In this document: positions 50,358 through 60,790 of the stretch, piece by piece | Numbering within the stretch: position 1 is the first letter of the stretch | How the letters are laid out: every line of letters starts with the position of its first letter | Assembly (NCBI GenBank): GCA_003168255.1 | Contig: PMSU01000036.1 | Span: 159,957-223,956 of the forward strand | From: Actinomycetota bacterium | GTDB lineage: Bacteria; Actinomycetota; Actinomycetes; Streptosporangiales; Streptosporangiaceae | Direction: 5' to 3' | Length of the DNA: 64,000 nt | The notes under the pieces: generated by a model | What the model was told of the DNA's origin: nothing | The model's input: only the letters and a program-made list of their open reading frames with translations | Database searches by the model: none | Program-made: the position numbers and the translations under genes

Positions 50358-51337
50358 TCAGCGATCACATGGCCGACAGCCGCGCTGCCGAGCTCGGGCA
50401 CATCCTCATCCTGGCCGGCGGCCTGTCCCCCGAGCGCGAGGTTTCGCTGCGTTCTGGCGACCGGATCAGGGACGCGCTCAGGGGTGCGGGCGTGGACGCC
50501 GACGCCGTGGACGCCGACGCCGCGCTGATCCCGCTGCTTACCTCGGATCCGCCAACTGCCGTCTTTCCCGCGATTCACGGGAAAGACGGCGAGGACGGGG
50601 CGATCAGGGAGGTGCTCGGACTGCTCGGCATTCCGTATGTCGGGTCCGCCGCCCACGCTTGCCGGCTCGCCTTTGACAAGCCCGTGGCCAAGGCGCTGGT
50701 AGCCGCGGCCGGCCTGACCACGCCGGAATCCGTCACGCTGCCCAGGGAGACGTTCCATGACCTGGGCGCGGGCGCGGTACTCGAGCGGATCGTGGCGAAG
50801 CTGGGACTGCCGCTGTTCGTCAAGCCAGCTCGGGGCGGCTCTGCGCTCGGGGCGGGCCCGGTGCGCACCGCGGACGAACTGCCGGCCGCCATGATCAGTT
50901 GCTTCGCCTATGGCGACACGGCGCTGGTGGAGCGGTTCGCGCAGGGGACCGAAGTGGCTGTGGGAGTCATTGACCTCGGCGACGGTCCGCAGCCACTGCC
51001 GGCGGTGGAGATCGTCCCCGCGAGTGGCTGGTTCGACTACGCGGCACGCTATACGGCGGGCAGGACCGAGTACTACGCACCTGCCCGGCTGTCCGATCAG
51101 TCCGCTCGCGCGGTGGCCGCGGCGGCCGTCACCGCGCATACTGCGCTCGGGCTCCGCGACCTGTCCCGGAGTGATCTCATCGTGGATCCGTCCGGCGAGG
51201 TCTTCTTCCTGGAGGCGAACGTCGCTCCCGGGATGACCGACACGAGCACGCTGCCGATGGCGCTGGAGGCGGCCGGCCGCGATTTCGGTGTCCTCTGCCG
51301 TGACCTGCTGTTTCTCGCGGCGAACAGAAAGTCCTAA
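50354..51337 (+). CDS. D-alanine-D-alanine ligase-like ATP-grasp enzyme
   Basis: A 327-residue ATP-grasp protein with Ddl motifs: ILILAGGLSPEREVSLRSG, AIHGKDGEDGAIREVL, PLFVKPARGGSALGAG and a C-terminal FLEANVAPGMTDTSTLPMA. Typical Ddl has NTxPGMT at that point and this protein has NVAPGMT. It may join D-Ala to D-Ala or to another residue. Its ATG overlaps the stop of the aminotransferase. Confidence 0.82.
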   Translation: MISDHMADSRAAELGHILILAGGLSPEREVSLRSGDRIRDALRGAGVDADAVDADAALIPLLTSDPPTAVFPAIHGKDGEDGAIREVLGLLGIPYVGSAAHACRLAFDKPVAKALVAAAGLTTPESVTLPRETFHDLGAGAVLERIVAKLGLPLFVKPARGGSALGAGPVRTADELPAAMISCFAYGDTALVERFAQGTEVAVGVIDLGDGPQPLPAVEIVPASGWFDYAARYTAGRTEYYAPARLSDQSARAVAAAAVTAHTALGLRDLSRSDLIVDPSGEVFFLEANVAPGMTDTSTLPMALEAAGRDFGVLCRDLLFLAANRKS

Positions 51338-51412
51338 CAGCCGGCCAGGCGGGCCTGCGGGCACCAGGGAGCCCCTGCACCGTTCGGAAAAGCAGGTCCC
51401 TAGGCTTGACAG

Positions 51413-52438
51413 ATGATCAAGCGGAAGAGTTTCGGCAGTGACAACCATGCAGGCGCCCACCCAAGCGTGCTCCGGATGCTCGCCGACGCCAATGCAGGTG
51501 ATGAGCTGCCGTACGGTGCAGACTCATGGAGCGAGCGCGCCGCCGCCGAGCTCCGGACCATGTTCGGCGCCAGCGGCGCGTTCTTTGTGTTCAACGGGAC
51601 GGGCGCCAACATCCTGGGGCTCAGCCTGCTGCTGCGCCCCATCGACGCGGTCATCTGCCCGCAGACCGCGCACATCAACGTGGATGAGTGCGGGGCATGT
51701 GAACGGGTTCTCGGCATCAAGCTGCTGCCGGTCGACGTCGGGGACGGGAAGCTCACGCCGGACGTGATCGCCGACCGGTTGGGCGAACGGGGAGACGAGC
51801 ACCGGCCGCAGCCGCGCGTCGTGGCCATTTCGCAGGTCACCGAGTTCGGTACCTGCTACACGCTCGACGAGCTCGGCAAGCTCAGCGGTTTCTGCCGGGC
51901 CAATGACCTGCTCCTCTACATGGACGGCGCGCGCCTGGCCAACGCCGCGGCATACCTTGGCTGCGAGCTCGCTGAGCTGGCCGCGCACGCCGATGTACTC
52001 AGCTTCGGCGGCACCAAGAATGGCGCCATCGGCGCGGAGGCGATCGTCGTCATGCGCGAGGACATCACCGCGGCTGTGCCCTTTCACCGCAAGCAGCTGC
52101 TCCAGCTCGGTTCGAAGATGCGGTTCGTGGCCGCCCAGTTCCTCGCCCTGCTCACCGATGAGCTGTGGCTGAGCAACGCCCGCCACGCCAACGCCATGGC
52201 GCGGCGGCTGGCCGACCGCATCGGCGGGCTACCGACGGTAGAGATCCGGCAGCCGGTCGAATCCAACGCGGTGTTCGCCGCCCTCAATCCCGATCAGATC
52301 ACCTCGCTCCAGCAGGACTGGCGCTTCCATCTGTGGGACGAGCAGGACCATGTCGTGCGCCTGATGACGGCCTTCGACACCACGGAAGCGGACGTGGACG
52401 AGTTCGCCGCGGCCATCTCGGCCGCGGCTCGGGGCTAG
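51413..52438 (+). CDS. Threonine aldolase family protein
   Basis: A 341-residue PLP enzyme with the low-specificity threonine aldolase pattern: FGSDNHAGAHPSVLRML, FFVFNGTGANILGL, LLYMDGARLANAAA and the lysine motif VLSFGGTKNGAIGAEAIV. It splits threonine (or allo-threonine) to glycine and acetaldehyde. TAGGCT lies 6 nt before the ATG, implying a leaderless mRNA. Confidence 0.9.
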   Translation: MIKRKSFGSDNHAGAHPSVLRMLADANAGDELPYGADSWSERAAAELRTMFGASGAFFVFNGTGANILGLSLLLRPIDAVICPQTAHINVDECGACERVLGIKLLPVDVGDGKLTPDVIADRLGERGDEHRPQPRVVAISQVTEFGTCYTLDELGKLSGFCRANDLLLYMDGARLANAAAYLGCELAELAAHADVLSFGGTKNGAIGAEAIVVMREDITAAVPFHRKQLLQLGSKMRFVAAQFLALLTDELWLSNARHANAMARRLADRIGGLPTVEIRQPVESNAVFAALNPDQITSLQQDWRFHLWDEQDHVVRLMTAFDTTEADVDEFAAAISAAARG

Positions 52439-52489
52439 CACCTGCGTGCGCCGGCGAGATCCGCCGCAGCGGACCGGCTGCGGCCGTTG

Positions 52490-52505
52490 TTTCACGTGAA
52501 ACATG
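52490..52505. promoter_or_regulatory. parS centromere site
   Basis: The exact 16-bp palindrome TGTTTCACGTGAAACA, the parS consensus, lies 40 bp downstream of parB. ParB loads here and spreads to form the segregation complex. Confidence 0.97.
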
Positions 52506-52544
52506 CGCCTCGGATCCGGGGTCGTCATGCCGCTCGCTGCGCCG

Positions 52545-53546
52545 CTACCCGACTTCCGGCGACTCGGATCGCTCCGGCGACATCACCTTGACGATCCGCT
52601 CCAGGTCATCGAGGGTGGCGAACTCTACGACGATCTTTCCCTTCCGGCGGCCAAGCTCGACCTTGACGTGCGTGTCGAGTACATCGCAGAGACGATCCGC
52701 CAGGTCCCGTAGCTGGGGCGGGGTCGGAGTCCTGCCGCGAGGCTCTCGCGGCGCCCTGGCCGACGAGCCATCGCCAACGGCGACTATCTCCTCCACCGCC
52801 CGAACAGACAGCCCTTCCGCCACAATCCGGTGCGCGAGGTGCTCCTGAGCCTGCGGGTCGTTCAGCGCGAGGAGTGCGCGCGCGTGGCCGGCGCTCAGCA
52901 CGTCCGCGGCAACGCGCTTCTGTACGCCGGGCGGGAGGTTGAGCAGCCGCAGGGTGTTCGAGATGTGCGGGCGGGACCGTCCGATCCGGGCTGCCAGCTC
53001 TTCATGCGTCGCACCGAAATCGTCGAGTAGCTGCTGGTAGGCCGCGGCCTCCTCAAGCGCGTTCAGCTGCTCCCTGTGCAGGTTCTCGATCAGCGCGTCG
53101 CGCAGCAAGCCGTCGTCGGCGGACTCGCGGATGATGGCGGGTATGCGGTCCAGTCCTGCCCGCTGGCATGCCCGCCACCGCCGCTCTCCCATGATGAGCT
53201 CGTAATGCCCTGGCATGACCATCCGGACCACCACGGGCTGGAGCAGTCCCACCTCACGTATGGAGGCGGCCAGCTCGTCCAGCGAGTCCTCATCGAACGT
53301 CTGCCTGGGCTGGCGGGGGTTCGGCGTGACCGCGGCTATCGCGATCTCCTCGAAGTACGCGCCGGGGACCGCGTCAGCCGACTGATGATCCTGCCCGCCG
53401 TGGCCGACCTGATGTGATTGCTGACCCAGCCGGGCCGAGGGGGACTGCTGACCGGCCAGCGCCGCCTGGTCCCTGCCCGGCATCCCGGCGGCAGGGGGGA
53501 TCAGCGCCCCGAGTCCCTTGCCAAGCCCGCGCTTCTGCTGAGCCAC
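52545..53546 (-). CDS. parB: Chromosome-partitioning protein ParB
   Basis: A 333-residue CTP-dependent DNA clamp. N-terminal [12 protein letters not shown], box motifs [19 protein letters not shown] and [24 protein letters not shown], an HTH (TQEELA-like; [26 protein letters not shown]) and a C-terminal dimerisation domain. AGGGAG is 5 nt before the chosen GTG; an upstream ATG at 53,585 lacks this. It binds the two parS sites in the window and works with ParA. Confidence 0.95.
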   Translation of the reverse strand: MAQQKRGLGKGLGALIPPAAGMPGRDQAALAGQQSPSARLGQQSHQVGHGGQDHQSADAVPGAYFEEIAIAAVTPNPRQPRQTFDEDSLDELAASIREVGLLQPVVVRMVMPGHYELIMGERRWRACQRAGLDRIPAIIRESADDGLLRDALIENLHREQLNALEEAAAYQQLLDDFGATHEELAARIGRSRPHISNTLRLLNLPPGVQKRVAADVLSAGHARALLALNDPQAQEHLAHRIVAEGLSVRAVEEIVAVGDGSSARAPREPRGRTPTPPQLRDLADRLCDVLDTHVKVELGRRKGKIVVEFATLDDLERIVKVMSPERSESPEVG

Positions 53547-53658
53547 TGCATCTCCCTGCGCATCGCCATGTATCCGGTGGAACACATCCTGCCAGCACCG
53601 AGGGCCCGCGAGGTCCTCGACGCCGACTGCGGCCAGGCCGGTCCTGAGACGTCCCCGC

Positions 53659-55083
53659 TCACCCGGCCGGGGGACGTGGCGCCACGTTCTGGTTGGCTAT
53701 CTCCCTGGCGGCTTCCAGGTATGCGAGCGCCCCGGTGGAGCCAGGATCGTAGGTCATCACGGACTGCCCGTAGCTCGGCGCCTCTGAGACCCGGACACTG
53801 CGCGGGACGACCGAGCCAAGGACGACGTCGCCGAAATGCGATCGGACATCCTCGGCGACCTGGGCGGCCAGCCGTGTCCGGCCGTCGTACATGGTCAGCA
53901 GGATGGTGGAGACCACGAGGCTGGCATTGAGGTGTCCCCTGACCAGGTCGACCGTGCGCAGCAACTGCTCGAGTCCCTCGAGGGCGTAGTACTCGCACTG
54001 GATAGGGATGAGCACCTCGGCGGCAGCCACGAGTGAGTTCACGGTGAGCAGGCCAAGCGAGGGCGGGCAATCGATCAGGATGTAGTCCAGGCTGGAGGCG
54101 TCATACGCGGCGATCGCCCGGGCCAGCCTGGATTCTCTCGCAACCAGGGGAACCAGTTCGATCTCTGCCCCGGCCAGGTCAATGGTCGCGGGCGCGCATA
54201 GCAACTGAGGGATGCCCTCCACCGGCTGGACAATCTCTGCCAGCGGCTGATCGTCGATGAGCACGTTATACACCGAGGCGGATCCGACGTGGTGATCCAC
54301 GTCGAACGCGGTGGAGGCATTCCCCTGCGGATCCAGGTCGATGACCAGCACGCGCGATCCGTGCAGCGCCAGCCCAGCAGCGAGATTGACCGCCGACGTG
54401 GTCTTGCCGACCCCGCCCTTCTGGTTCGCGATCGTGATGATCCGGCATGCCCTGGGCCGAGGCCAGGGCCGGGCGCGGCCACCACTCCTGGCCTCAAGCG
54501 CCGCCTCGGCAGCACGGGCGATAGGCGTGTCCCCGCCCAGCCCGGCCGGCTCCGGGACTATCACCGGAGGGGGCGAGGCGGGCGAATAGCCGGGTGTCCG
54601 GCCCTGTCCTGCCCGGCCGTACTCGGTTCCGCCGAGACCAGTCACGCGTTTCCCCTCACCCAGCTCTGGCCGCGTCTGCATGACCCGGGCTCCCGTCTGG
54701 GGATCGCCCTGCACGGCCCGGCCGCGCGCCTGATGACCATTCTCCGGTCTTGTTTCACGTGAAACAGCCGCCGTAAGTGCCCGCCGGACGCGCCCGGACG
54801 AGTCCGCTGAGAATTTCCGGTCCTTGTCGACATCGCCGGACGCGCTGCCGGAGTCCGGCTCCGCCAATCCGCCGGTATCGCGCGCTACCCCATCCCCGTC
54901 CACGTCCGCATCCTGCGGCTGACGATCCGCCATCGACGAAAGCGGCCATCCCAGGCTGCCCAAGCGGCGCGGCGCGGGCGGGACGACCTCAACCTGTCCG
55001 GTCCCGGAGACCACCGCGAGGACCTGGTCAGGCACCTCAAGATCGGTGTCTCCTGGCCATCCCAGCCCCCGCAGCGAAGCCAT
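53659..55083 (-). CDS. parA: Chromosome-partitioning ATPase ParA
   Basis: A 474-residue Walker-type ATPase: [22 protein letters not shown] (deviant Walker A), [34 protein letters not shown] long, likely disordered N-terminal extension (~220 residues) precedes the ATPase domain and is far longer than usual. AAAGGA sits 8 nt before the ATG at 55,083. A perfect parS lies inside this extension, encoding VSRET, as in Streptomyces ParA. It moves ParB complexes and may be needed at the hyphal tip or pole. Confidence 0.94.
   Translation of the reverse strand: MASLRGLGWPGDTDLEVPDQVLAVVSGTGQVEVVPPAPRRLGSLGWPLSSMADRQPQDADVDGDGVARDTGGLAEPDSGSASGDVDKDRKFSADSSGRVRRALTAAVSRETRPENGHQARGRAVQGDPQTGARVMQTRPELGEGKRVTGLGGTEYGRAGQGRTPGYSPASPPPVIVPEPAGLGGDTPIARAAEAALEARSGGRARPWPRPRACRIITIANQKGGVGKTTSAVNLAAGLALHGSRVLVIDLDPQGNASTAFDVDHHVGSASVYNVLIDDQPLAEIVQPVEGIPQLLCAPATIDLAGAEIELVPLVARESRLARAIAAYDASSLDYILIDCPPSLGLLTVNSLVAAAEVLIPIQCEYYALEGLEQLLRTVDLVRGHLNASLVVSTILLTMYDGRTRLAAQVAEDVRSHFGDVVLGSVVPRSVRVSEAPSYGQSVMTYDPGSTGALAYLEAAREIANQNVAPRPPAG
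54751..54766. promoter_or_regulatory. parS centromere site inside parA
   Basis: A second exact TGTTTCACGTGAAACA, within the coding sequence of the ParA N-terminal extension, where it encodes VSRET. Confidence 0.97.
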
Positions 55084-55200
55084 ATCGAGTTCCTTTCTCA
55101 GCCTCCGGCAGCGGCCACTGGTGACGCTACACCGTCAGGAATCCCTGGAGCGGGCATGCACACCGAACTCAGGGCGACAGCGTCCGCCCATGCCACCGAT

Positions 55201-55956
55201 TTACCGGCGTGCCCTGACCGCGCCCCCGCGCGCGGCGCGGGGTGCCGTTCTGCGTCCCGCCCGCGGCCCCGGCTCCTGTCCCGGTCCTGCCTCCGGTCCG
55301 GCTATCAGCCTGATCACCGTGGTTGCCGGAGAGACCACGGCGGTACCAACCTGTAGCACTGTGATCTCGCTGACGCCCAGCCGCCGCAGCAGCGGGCCTG
55401 CCTCATCGGCCTCCGCGGCGGCCCGCTCCCCCTTCAGGGCCAGAACCATCCCCCCTGGTCGCACGAGGGGCATCACCAGGCCGGCCAGCCGGTCAAGCGG
55501 CGCCACCGCCCTGGCCGTGACCACATCGGCGATGAGCTGTCCGCGGATCTCCTCGGCCCGTGCCCGGTGAACGGTCACGTTGCTCAGCCGCAGGTCCGCC
55601 AGGCACTCGTCAAGAAACGCCACCCGCCGGGCCATCGGCTCAACCAGTGTGACCTGCACATCCGGCATCAGCATGGCCAGCACAATGCCAGGCAGCCCGG
55701 TCCCGGACCCGATGTCCAGCAGCGACGACGGTCGCGGAATCAGATCGGCGACCACGGCGCAATTCAGCAGGTGCCGGTCCCACAGCCGCTCCGCCTCGTG
55801 CGGGCCCATCAGGCCGCGGGTGATGCTCTCAGCCAGCATTACGGCGAATCGCTGGGCAAGCGGAAAAACAGGTCCGAAGACTTCCCTGGCCGCGGCCGGC
55901 GGCGGCGGGCTAGTCCCCGGCGCCGCTGCTGGGTGCTGCGCTGGCACCAGCCTCAT
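55201..55956 (-). CDS. rsmG: 16S rRNA (guanine527-N7)-methyltransferase
   Basis: A 251-residue SAM methyltransferase with WDRHLLNCAVVADLIPRPSSLLDIGSGTGLPGIVLAMLMP, VTLVEPMARRVAFLDE and TARAVAPLDRLAGLV. The last ~35 residues are a basic Pro/Arg tail. Its loss in other bacteria gives streptomycin resistance. Its ATG overlaps the jag stop (ATGA). Confidence 0.95.
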   Translation of the reverse strand: MRLVPAQHPAAAPGTSPPPPAAAREVFGPVFPLAQRFAVMLAESITRGLMGPHEAERLWDRHLLNCAVVADLIPRPSSLLDIGSGTGLPGIVLAMLMPDVQVTLVEPMARRVAFLDECLADLRLSNVTVHRARAEEIRGQLIADVVTARAVAPLDRLAGLVMPLVRPGGMVLALKGERAAAEADEAGPLLRRLGVSEITVLQVGTAVVSPATTVIRLIAGPEAGPGQEPGPRAGRRTAPRAARGGAVRARR

Positions 55957-56645
55957 CCGGCCGGGTAGACAACCACGCGGCGGTCCGGGTCTTCACCCTC
56001 CGACTCACTGCGCAGTCCTGCGGCTGCGACCGCGTCGTGCACGACCTTCCGCTCGAAGGCGGTCATGGCCGACAGTCGCTTCGGAACCCCGGTCTCCTGG
56101 ACCTCCGCGGCCGCATCCCGTCCGACCTCGGTCAGCTCGTCCCGGCGCTGGGCGCGGTAGCCGCCCACATCCAGCATCATCCTGGTCCGCAGGCCGGTCT
56201 GCCGCTGCACTGCCAGCCTGGTCAGCTCCTGTAGGGCGTCAAGTACCTCGCCCTTGCCCCCGACGAGCTCGTCAAGCTCCCCGCCGACGACCGACACCAG
56301 GGCACGGTCGCCTTCCACGTCCATGTCGATGTCGCCATCAAGGTCGGCGATGTCGAGGAGCGCCTCTACGTAGTCGGCGGCTATCTCGCCTTCCTGCTCA
56401 AGATCCGCCTGGGTAACCTCCGCCGGGCTATCCCCGTCCCGCCGCCGGGAACCGTCCGACAAAACCGGATCGCCGAGGCCCTCGGCGTCTTCGGCGACCT
56501 CGAAGGCATCTGGGCCAGCCGCACTGTCCAGGACATCGTCGGGAATGGCCCCGTCACCCGCAGGAACCTCGGCGAATGCGTCGTCCACCGCACCAGGCTG
56601 CCGGTCGCCCAGCGTCTCCGCCTGAGCGCTCTCCCCATGACTCAT
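55953..56645 (-). CDS. jag: Jag/SpoIIIJ-associated RNA-binding protein (KH/R3H)
   Basis: A 230-residue protein: a long acidic N-terminal region (~1-95), then a KH-type domain (LVGGKGEVLDALQELTRLAVQRQTGLRTRMMLDVGGYRAQRR) and an R3H motif (MTAFERKVVHDAVAAAGLRSESEGEDPDRRVVV). GGAG lies 8 nt before the chosen ATG. It is encoded downstream of yidC, the standard partner. Confidence 0.9.
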   Translation of the reverse strand: MSHGESAQAETLGDRQPGAVDDAFAEVPAGDGAIPDDVLDSAAGPDAFEVAEDAEGLGDPVLSDGSRRRDGDSPAEVTQADLEQEGEIAADYVEALLDIADLDGDIDMDVEGDRALVSVVGGELDELVGGKGEVLDALQELTRLAVQRQTGLRTRMMLDVGGYRAQRRDELTEVGRDAAAEVQETGVPKRLSAMTAFERKVVHDAVAAAGLRSESEGEDPDRRVVVYPAG

Positions 56646-56768
56646 GACAAGATCTCCGTTCCCAATCCGCGCCAAATCCAAAGGACGTTCAGCCGCAGCG
56701 TCAATCCGCCAGAGCCTAGCCAGCGCAAGCGCCGCGCACCGGAGCGCTGTCGCGCCTCAGTGTGCTGC

Positions 56769-58070
56769 TCATCGCTTGCCTGTGCGCTTGCTCCGCGACT
56801 GCTTCACCCGCTGCTGCCTGACAAATGTGACCTCAGGCGGCTCGGGCTCGGGCTCCGGCTCGCTGCGCCGCGTAACCAGCTTGCGCAGCATCCCGCCGCT
56901 TCCGTTCGGGGTCGGCGGCGGTATGCCCAGCGAGGCCGCCTCGGCCTTCGCGGATGCCGGCTTCTTCTCGGACCCGGTCGGCTTCTGCGCGGTGGACTGC
57001 TTGGCAGCCGCCACGGACTGCTTGGCAGCCCCGGCGGACGGCTTAGTAGCCCCTGCGGACGGCTTAACAGGCGCGCCGGACTGCTTAGCAGGCGCGCCGG
57101 ACTGCTTGGCAGCTCCGGCCCCCGCGGACGGCTGCCTGGCAGAACCCGGCTGCCTGGCAGAACCCGGCTGCTTCGCGGCTGTAGCGGGCCGCCTGGCCGC
57201 GGCCTGCGAGGTCCCGCCCCTCGGCCGGGCTGACGTTCCCGTTGCCGTAGTGCCGGAGACCCTCGCGGATCCCGCAGCCGCGGCCGCCGCGGCAACTGCC
57301 TTCAGCGGCGGGATCTTCTTGAACAGGAAGTACTGCTGGCCGAGCGTCCAGACGTTCGAGGCGAGCCAGTAGAGAACGAGACCAAACTGCCAGTACAGCC
57401 CGCTGAGCGCGAACAGCGGAGCGATGTAGGCCATGTACTTCTGCGCGCCGGCCATCGGGTTGTCGTCGAGGGTCGGCGTCTGCATCATGCCACGCCGCAT
57501 GCTCTGCCGCACCGTCAGGAAGGTGGTGACGGCACTCAGCACCACGGTGATGCCGATCACGAGCTTTATGCCGCCTGAGGTTCCAGGGTGCTGGAAGAGA
57601 AACTTGTCGGAGATGGAGACGCCGAAGATCCGCGCGTTATTCGCCTCGGTAACGACCTTCGTCGTCAGGCCGTAGAGGGCCTTGCTCTTTGTTCCCGCCG
57701 ACATCGAGCGCAGCACGTTCAGCAGGGCAAACCACACCGGAAGCTGAGCGACGAGGGGAAGGCAGCCGGAGAGCGGGTTAGCCCCGTTCTCCTTGTACAG
57801 CTTCATCATCTCTTCGTTGAGCTTCTGCTTGTCACCCTTGTAGCGCTTGCGCAGCTCCTGCATCTGGGGGTTGAGCTGTAGCATCTTGCGCTGTGCGTGC
57901 ATCTGCTTGACGAAGAGCGGCAGCAGGGCCAGCCTCAGCAAGACGACAAGGACGATGATCGTCAGCGCCCACGTCACACCGCTCGACGGGCCCAGCGGCA
58001 CCGCGAGCACCGCGTGGATGTGCATGATCAGCCACGCGACGGCGTAATACAGCGGGTCGAGGATGCCCAC
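56769..58070 (-). CDS. yidC: Membrane protein insertase YidC
   Basis: A 433-residue insertase with five membrane helices and the conserved positively charged groove (TWALTIIVLVVLLRLALLPLFVKQ; NGANPLSGCLPLVAQLPVWFALLNVLR; YWLASNVWTLGQQYFLF). A ~170-residue C-terminal tail of KQSGAPAKQSGAPVKPSAG-type repeats and other low-complexity sequence is unusually long. It inserts membrane proteins together with SecYEG or alone. Confidence 0.95.
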   Translation of the reverse strand: MGILDPLYYAVAWLIMHIHAVLAVPLGPSSGVTWALTIIVLVVLLRLALLPLFVKQMHAQRKMLQLNPQMQELRKRYKGDKQKLNEEMMKLYKENGANPLSGCLPLVAQLPVWFALLNVLRSMSAGTKSKALYGLTTKVVTEANNARIFGVSISDKFLFQHPGTSGGIKLVIGITVVLSAVTTFLTVRQSMRRGMMQTPTLDDNPMAGAQKYMAYIAPLFALSGLYWQFGLVLYWLASNVWTLGQQYFLFKKIPPLKAVAAAAAAAGSARVSGTTATGTSARPRGGTSQAAARRPATAAKQPGSARQPGSARQPSAGAGAAKQSGAPAKQSGAPVKPSAGATKPSAGAAKQSVAAAKQSTAQKPTGSEKKPASAKAEAASLGIPPPTPNGSGGMLRKLVTRRSEPEPEPEPPEVTFVRQQRVKQSRSKRTGKR

Positions 58071-58073
58071 CAG

Positions 58074-58373
58074 CTAGCTCCCTTGCGCTCTCGCCGACGC
58101 GATCCGCACTGCGCGGCGTGGCGGTACCGGGTCATAGCCGCCCGGGTGGAACGGATGGCACCGGACTATCCTGCGCACCGAGAGCCAGCTCCCGCGCAGC
58201 GTGCCGTGCTCGGCGAGCGCCTGGAGCGCGTAGCCGCTACAAGACGGTGCAAACCTGCACCGAGGCCCGAGTAGCGGGCCCACGCTGCGCCTGTACCCGC
58301 TCACCGCGAGCATGAGCAGCCGCGTCACGCCGTTCGGCTCGTGCGCGGCTCGCACACCTTGCTCCCGCGTCAT
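58074..58373 (-). CDS. yidD: Membrane protein insertion efficiency factor YidD
   Basis: A 99-residue protein with the YidD pattern [67 protein letters not shown]. It sits at the membrane near YidC. The ATG at 58,373 overlaps the rnpA stop; a GTG one codon earlier is also possible. Confidence 0.93.
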   Translation of the reverse strand: MTREQGVRAAHEPNGVTRLLMLAVSGYRRSVGPLLGPRCRFAPSCSGYALQALAEHGTLRGSWLSVRRIVRCHPFHPGGYDPVPPRRAVRIASARAQGS

Positions 58374-58735
58374 CACCGCTGCAGCGCCCCTACCTGCCGC
58401 CGCAGCAATGTGCCGAGTACCAGATCGAACTCGGCGGCAAGATCCGACTGGCGTGCGGCCGCGGCCGGGGGGTTGGCGCGGACAACAAGCAGGCTACCTC
58501 CAGGCAGCGAGTCGAGATGACCACGGGCCAGGTGTCTCAGGCGGCGGCGTACCTTATTTCGCACCACCGCGCCGCCCACGGCACGGCTCACTACGAACCC
58601 AACCCGGGCCGGCTCATCCCGGCCGCCACGGACAATCAGGTGCCCGGTGACCAGACGGCGCCCCGACCTGCTGCCACCGCGCACGGCTGTAGTGAACTCC
58701 GCGCGCTGCCGCATCCGTGCCTCGGCTGGGAGCAT
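58373..58735 (-). CDS. rnpA: Ribonuclease P protein component
   Basis: A 120-residue protein with [26 protein letters not shown] and the RNR-type motif [24 protein letters not shown]. It assists the RNase P RNA in tRNA 5' maturation. The start at 58,735 ([13 protein letters not shown]) is set by alignment; longer upstream frames are unlikely. Confidence 0.93.
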   Translation of the reverse strand: MLPAEARMRQRAEFTTAVRGGSRSGRRLVTGHLIVRGGRDEPARVGFVVSRAVGGAVVRNKVRRRLRHLARGHLDSLPGGSLLVVRANPPAAAARQSDLAAEFDLVLGTLLRRQVGALQR

Positions 58736-58775
58736 TAACGAAACCCGCCCGGGCGCCTGCCCGCCTGTATTCCGG

Positions 58776-58913
58776 TCAGGCGCTGAGCCGCTCACGGCCC
58801 TTGCGCCGGCGTGCGGCGAGTACCGCCCGTCCGGCTCGCGTGCGCATCCGCAGGCGGAATCCATGCGTCTTCGCGCGGCGGCGATTGTTCGGCTGAAACG
58901 TACGCTTGCTCAC
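58776..58913 (-). CDS. rpmH: 50S ribosomal protein L34
   Basis: A 45-residue protein read from [21 protein letters not shown], then [26 protein letters not shown], the L34 consensus. GGAG lies 6 nt before the GTG. It heads the rpmH-rnpA-yidD-yidC-jag-rsmG-parA-parB leftward operon, divergent from dnaA. Confidence 0.97.
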   Translation of the reverse strand: MSKRTFQPNNRRRAKTHGFRLRMRTRAGRAVLAARRRKGRERLSA

Positions 58914-59275
58914 TTCGGGCTCCAGATGCGGTGCTTAGCTCACGCCCCACCGCCCGGGCAGCCGCATCAGCACTGCGCCGGCCCGGTGGCCAGTCGACCA
59001 GCCTAGGTGCCGCCATCCCCGCCGGTCAAACCGACGGCCGGCTCGCCTTCGCGGGCACTTCACCCGCAGGTCACCGGAACACTGCCATTTGCCGAACGCG
59101 CCGATGGCGGGACGCCTAGGCTGTGGACAACCGTTTCCGGTCCCGGGGCGCGGACACGAGAATCGCGACTGGTCTCACGAAACTACGCAGAGTAACCGGG
59201 GTCGGTGTCGGCAAGGCCGTGTACAACCTGTGGATAGACCTCTGACTGCCAGTGGGACGCGAGGGTGGAGACTTA
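58914..59275. promoter_or_regulatory. rpmH/dnaA divergent promoter region with DnaA-box-like sites
   Basis: A 362-bp gap without genes. It contains TGTGGACAA (59,122-59,130) and TGTGGATAG (59,229-59,237), both close to the DnaA box consensus. It should hold the rpmH and dnaA promoters and may serve DnaA autoregulation. Confidence 0.75.
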
Positions 59276-60790
59276 ATGAGCGAAACTGACCTCGCAGAAG
59301 TATGGGCCCGCTCGCTTGACGACCTGAACGGGATGCAGATCGAGGCACACCAGCGTGCCTGGCTCAAGCTGACCAGGCCGCTCGGCCTGGTCGAGAACAC
59401 GGCGCTGATCGCGACCCCTAACGAGTTCGTCAAGGAACAGCTGGAGACCCGGCTGCGCACCCTGATCACGCACGCGCTCTCCAGGGAACTCGGCCGCAGC
59501 ATCCAGCTCGCCGTCACGGTGGATCCGGCCGCGGACGTCCGCGGCCTGACGGGCACAGCGGGCCCACCGCCAGACGGCGACGACCAGCCAGAACCCGATC
59601 CGCACCAGTCAGCCGATCAGCGGCCGCCCGCTATAGCAGGCGTCGACCCGGACCGGGCAAACCTCGCCAGCCCGGCCGGCGACGACGGGTCCGGCGGCCA
59701 GCTGAAACCCATCCGCCCCGGCGGCGGGGGCCAGCAGGTAGCCCGTCCAGCGGCGGCCAGGCTCAACCCCAAGTACACCTTCGAGACGTTCGTCATCGGG
59801 TCGAGCAACAGGTTCGCGCACGCGGCCGCGGTCGCAGTGGCCGAGGCGCCCGCCAAGGCGTACAACCCGCTGTTCATCTACGGTGACTCCGGGCTCGGCA
59901 AGACTCACCTGCTGCACGCCATCGGCCATTACGCGCAGAGCTTCTACCAGGGCGTCAAGGTGCGATACGTGAGCTCGGAAGAGTTCACCAACGACTTCAT
60001 CAACATGATCAGGGATGGCAAGCAGGACGGGTTCAGGCGCCGCTACCGCGACGTGGACGTGCTGCTGGTGGACGACATCCAGTTCCTGGAAAACAAGGAA
60101 GGGACCCAGGAGGAGTTCTTCCACACTTTCAACACCCTGCACAACGCCAGCAAGCAGATCGTGATCTCCAGTGACCGCGCACCAAAGCGCCTGGTGACGC
60201 TGGAAGACAGGCTCCGCAGCAGGTTCGAGTGGGGGCTGCTCACCGATGTCCAGCCGCCCGAGCTTGAAACCCGCATCGCCATCCTGCGCAAAAAGGCCAT
60301 CCAGGAGGGACTCAACGCCCCGCCAGAGGTCCTCGAGTACATCGCGAGCCGGATCTCCACCAACATCCGCGAACTCGAGGGTGCGCTCATTCGGGTAACC
60401 GCGTTCGCCAGCCTGAACCGGCAATCGGTGGACCTACAGCTGGCCGAGATCGTGCTGAAGGATCTCATCCCCGAATCTCAGGGTCCGCAGATCACGGCAG
60501 CGACCATTATGGGCCAGACTGCCTCCTATTTCGGTCTGTCCATAGACGACCTCTGCGGCACATCCAGATCACGGGTTCTCGCCACTGCCCGGCAAATCGC
60601 CATGTACCTGTGCAGGGAACTCACCGACCTATCGCTTCCTAAGATCGGTCAGCACTTCGGCGGCCGCGACCACACGACTGTCATGTACGCGGACCGCAAA
60701 ATCCGGTCCCTGATGGCGGAACGCAGGTCGATCTACAACCAGGTGACCGAGCTCACCAACCGCATCAAGCAGCAGGCCCGATCCGGATGA
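59276..60790 (+). CDS. dnaA: Chromosomal replication initiator DnaA
   Basis: A 504-residue initiator. N-terminal domain I, a Gly/Pro/Asp-rich linker (~100-165), the AAA+ domain with [19 protein letters not shown] and [26 protein letters not shown], the arginine-finger region and C-terminal domain IV with [23 protein letters not shown] that reads DnaA boxes. GGAG precedes the ATG at 59,276. It opens oriC next to dnaN. Confidence 0.98.
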   Translation: MSETDLAEVWARSLDDLNGMQIEAHQRAWLKLTRPLGLVENTALIATPNEFVKEQLETRLRTLITHALSRELGRSIQLAVTVDPAADVRGLTGTAGPPPDGDDQPEPDPHQSADQRPPAIAGVDPDRANLASPAGDDGSGGQLKPIRPGGGGQQVARPAAARLNPKYTFETFVIGSSNRFAHAAAVAVAEAPAKAYNPLFIYGDSGLGKTHLLHAIGHYAQSFYQGVKVRYVSSEEFTNDFINMIRDGKQDGFRRRYRDVDVLLVDDIQFLENKEGTQEEFFHTFNTLHNASKQIVISSDRAPKRLVTLEDRLRSRFEWGLLTDVQPPELETRIAILRKKAIQEGLNAPPEVLEYIASRISTNIRELEGALIRVTAFASLNRQSVDLQLAEIVLKDLIPESQGPQITAATIMGQTASYFGLSIDDLCGTSRSRVLATARQIAMYLCRELTDLSLPKIGQHFGGRDHTTVMYADRKIRSLMAERRSIYNQVTELTNRIKQQARSG

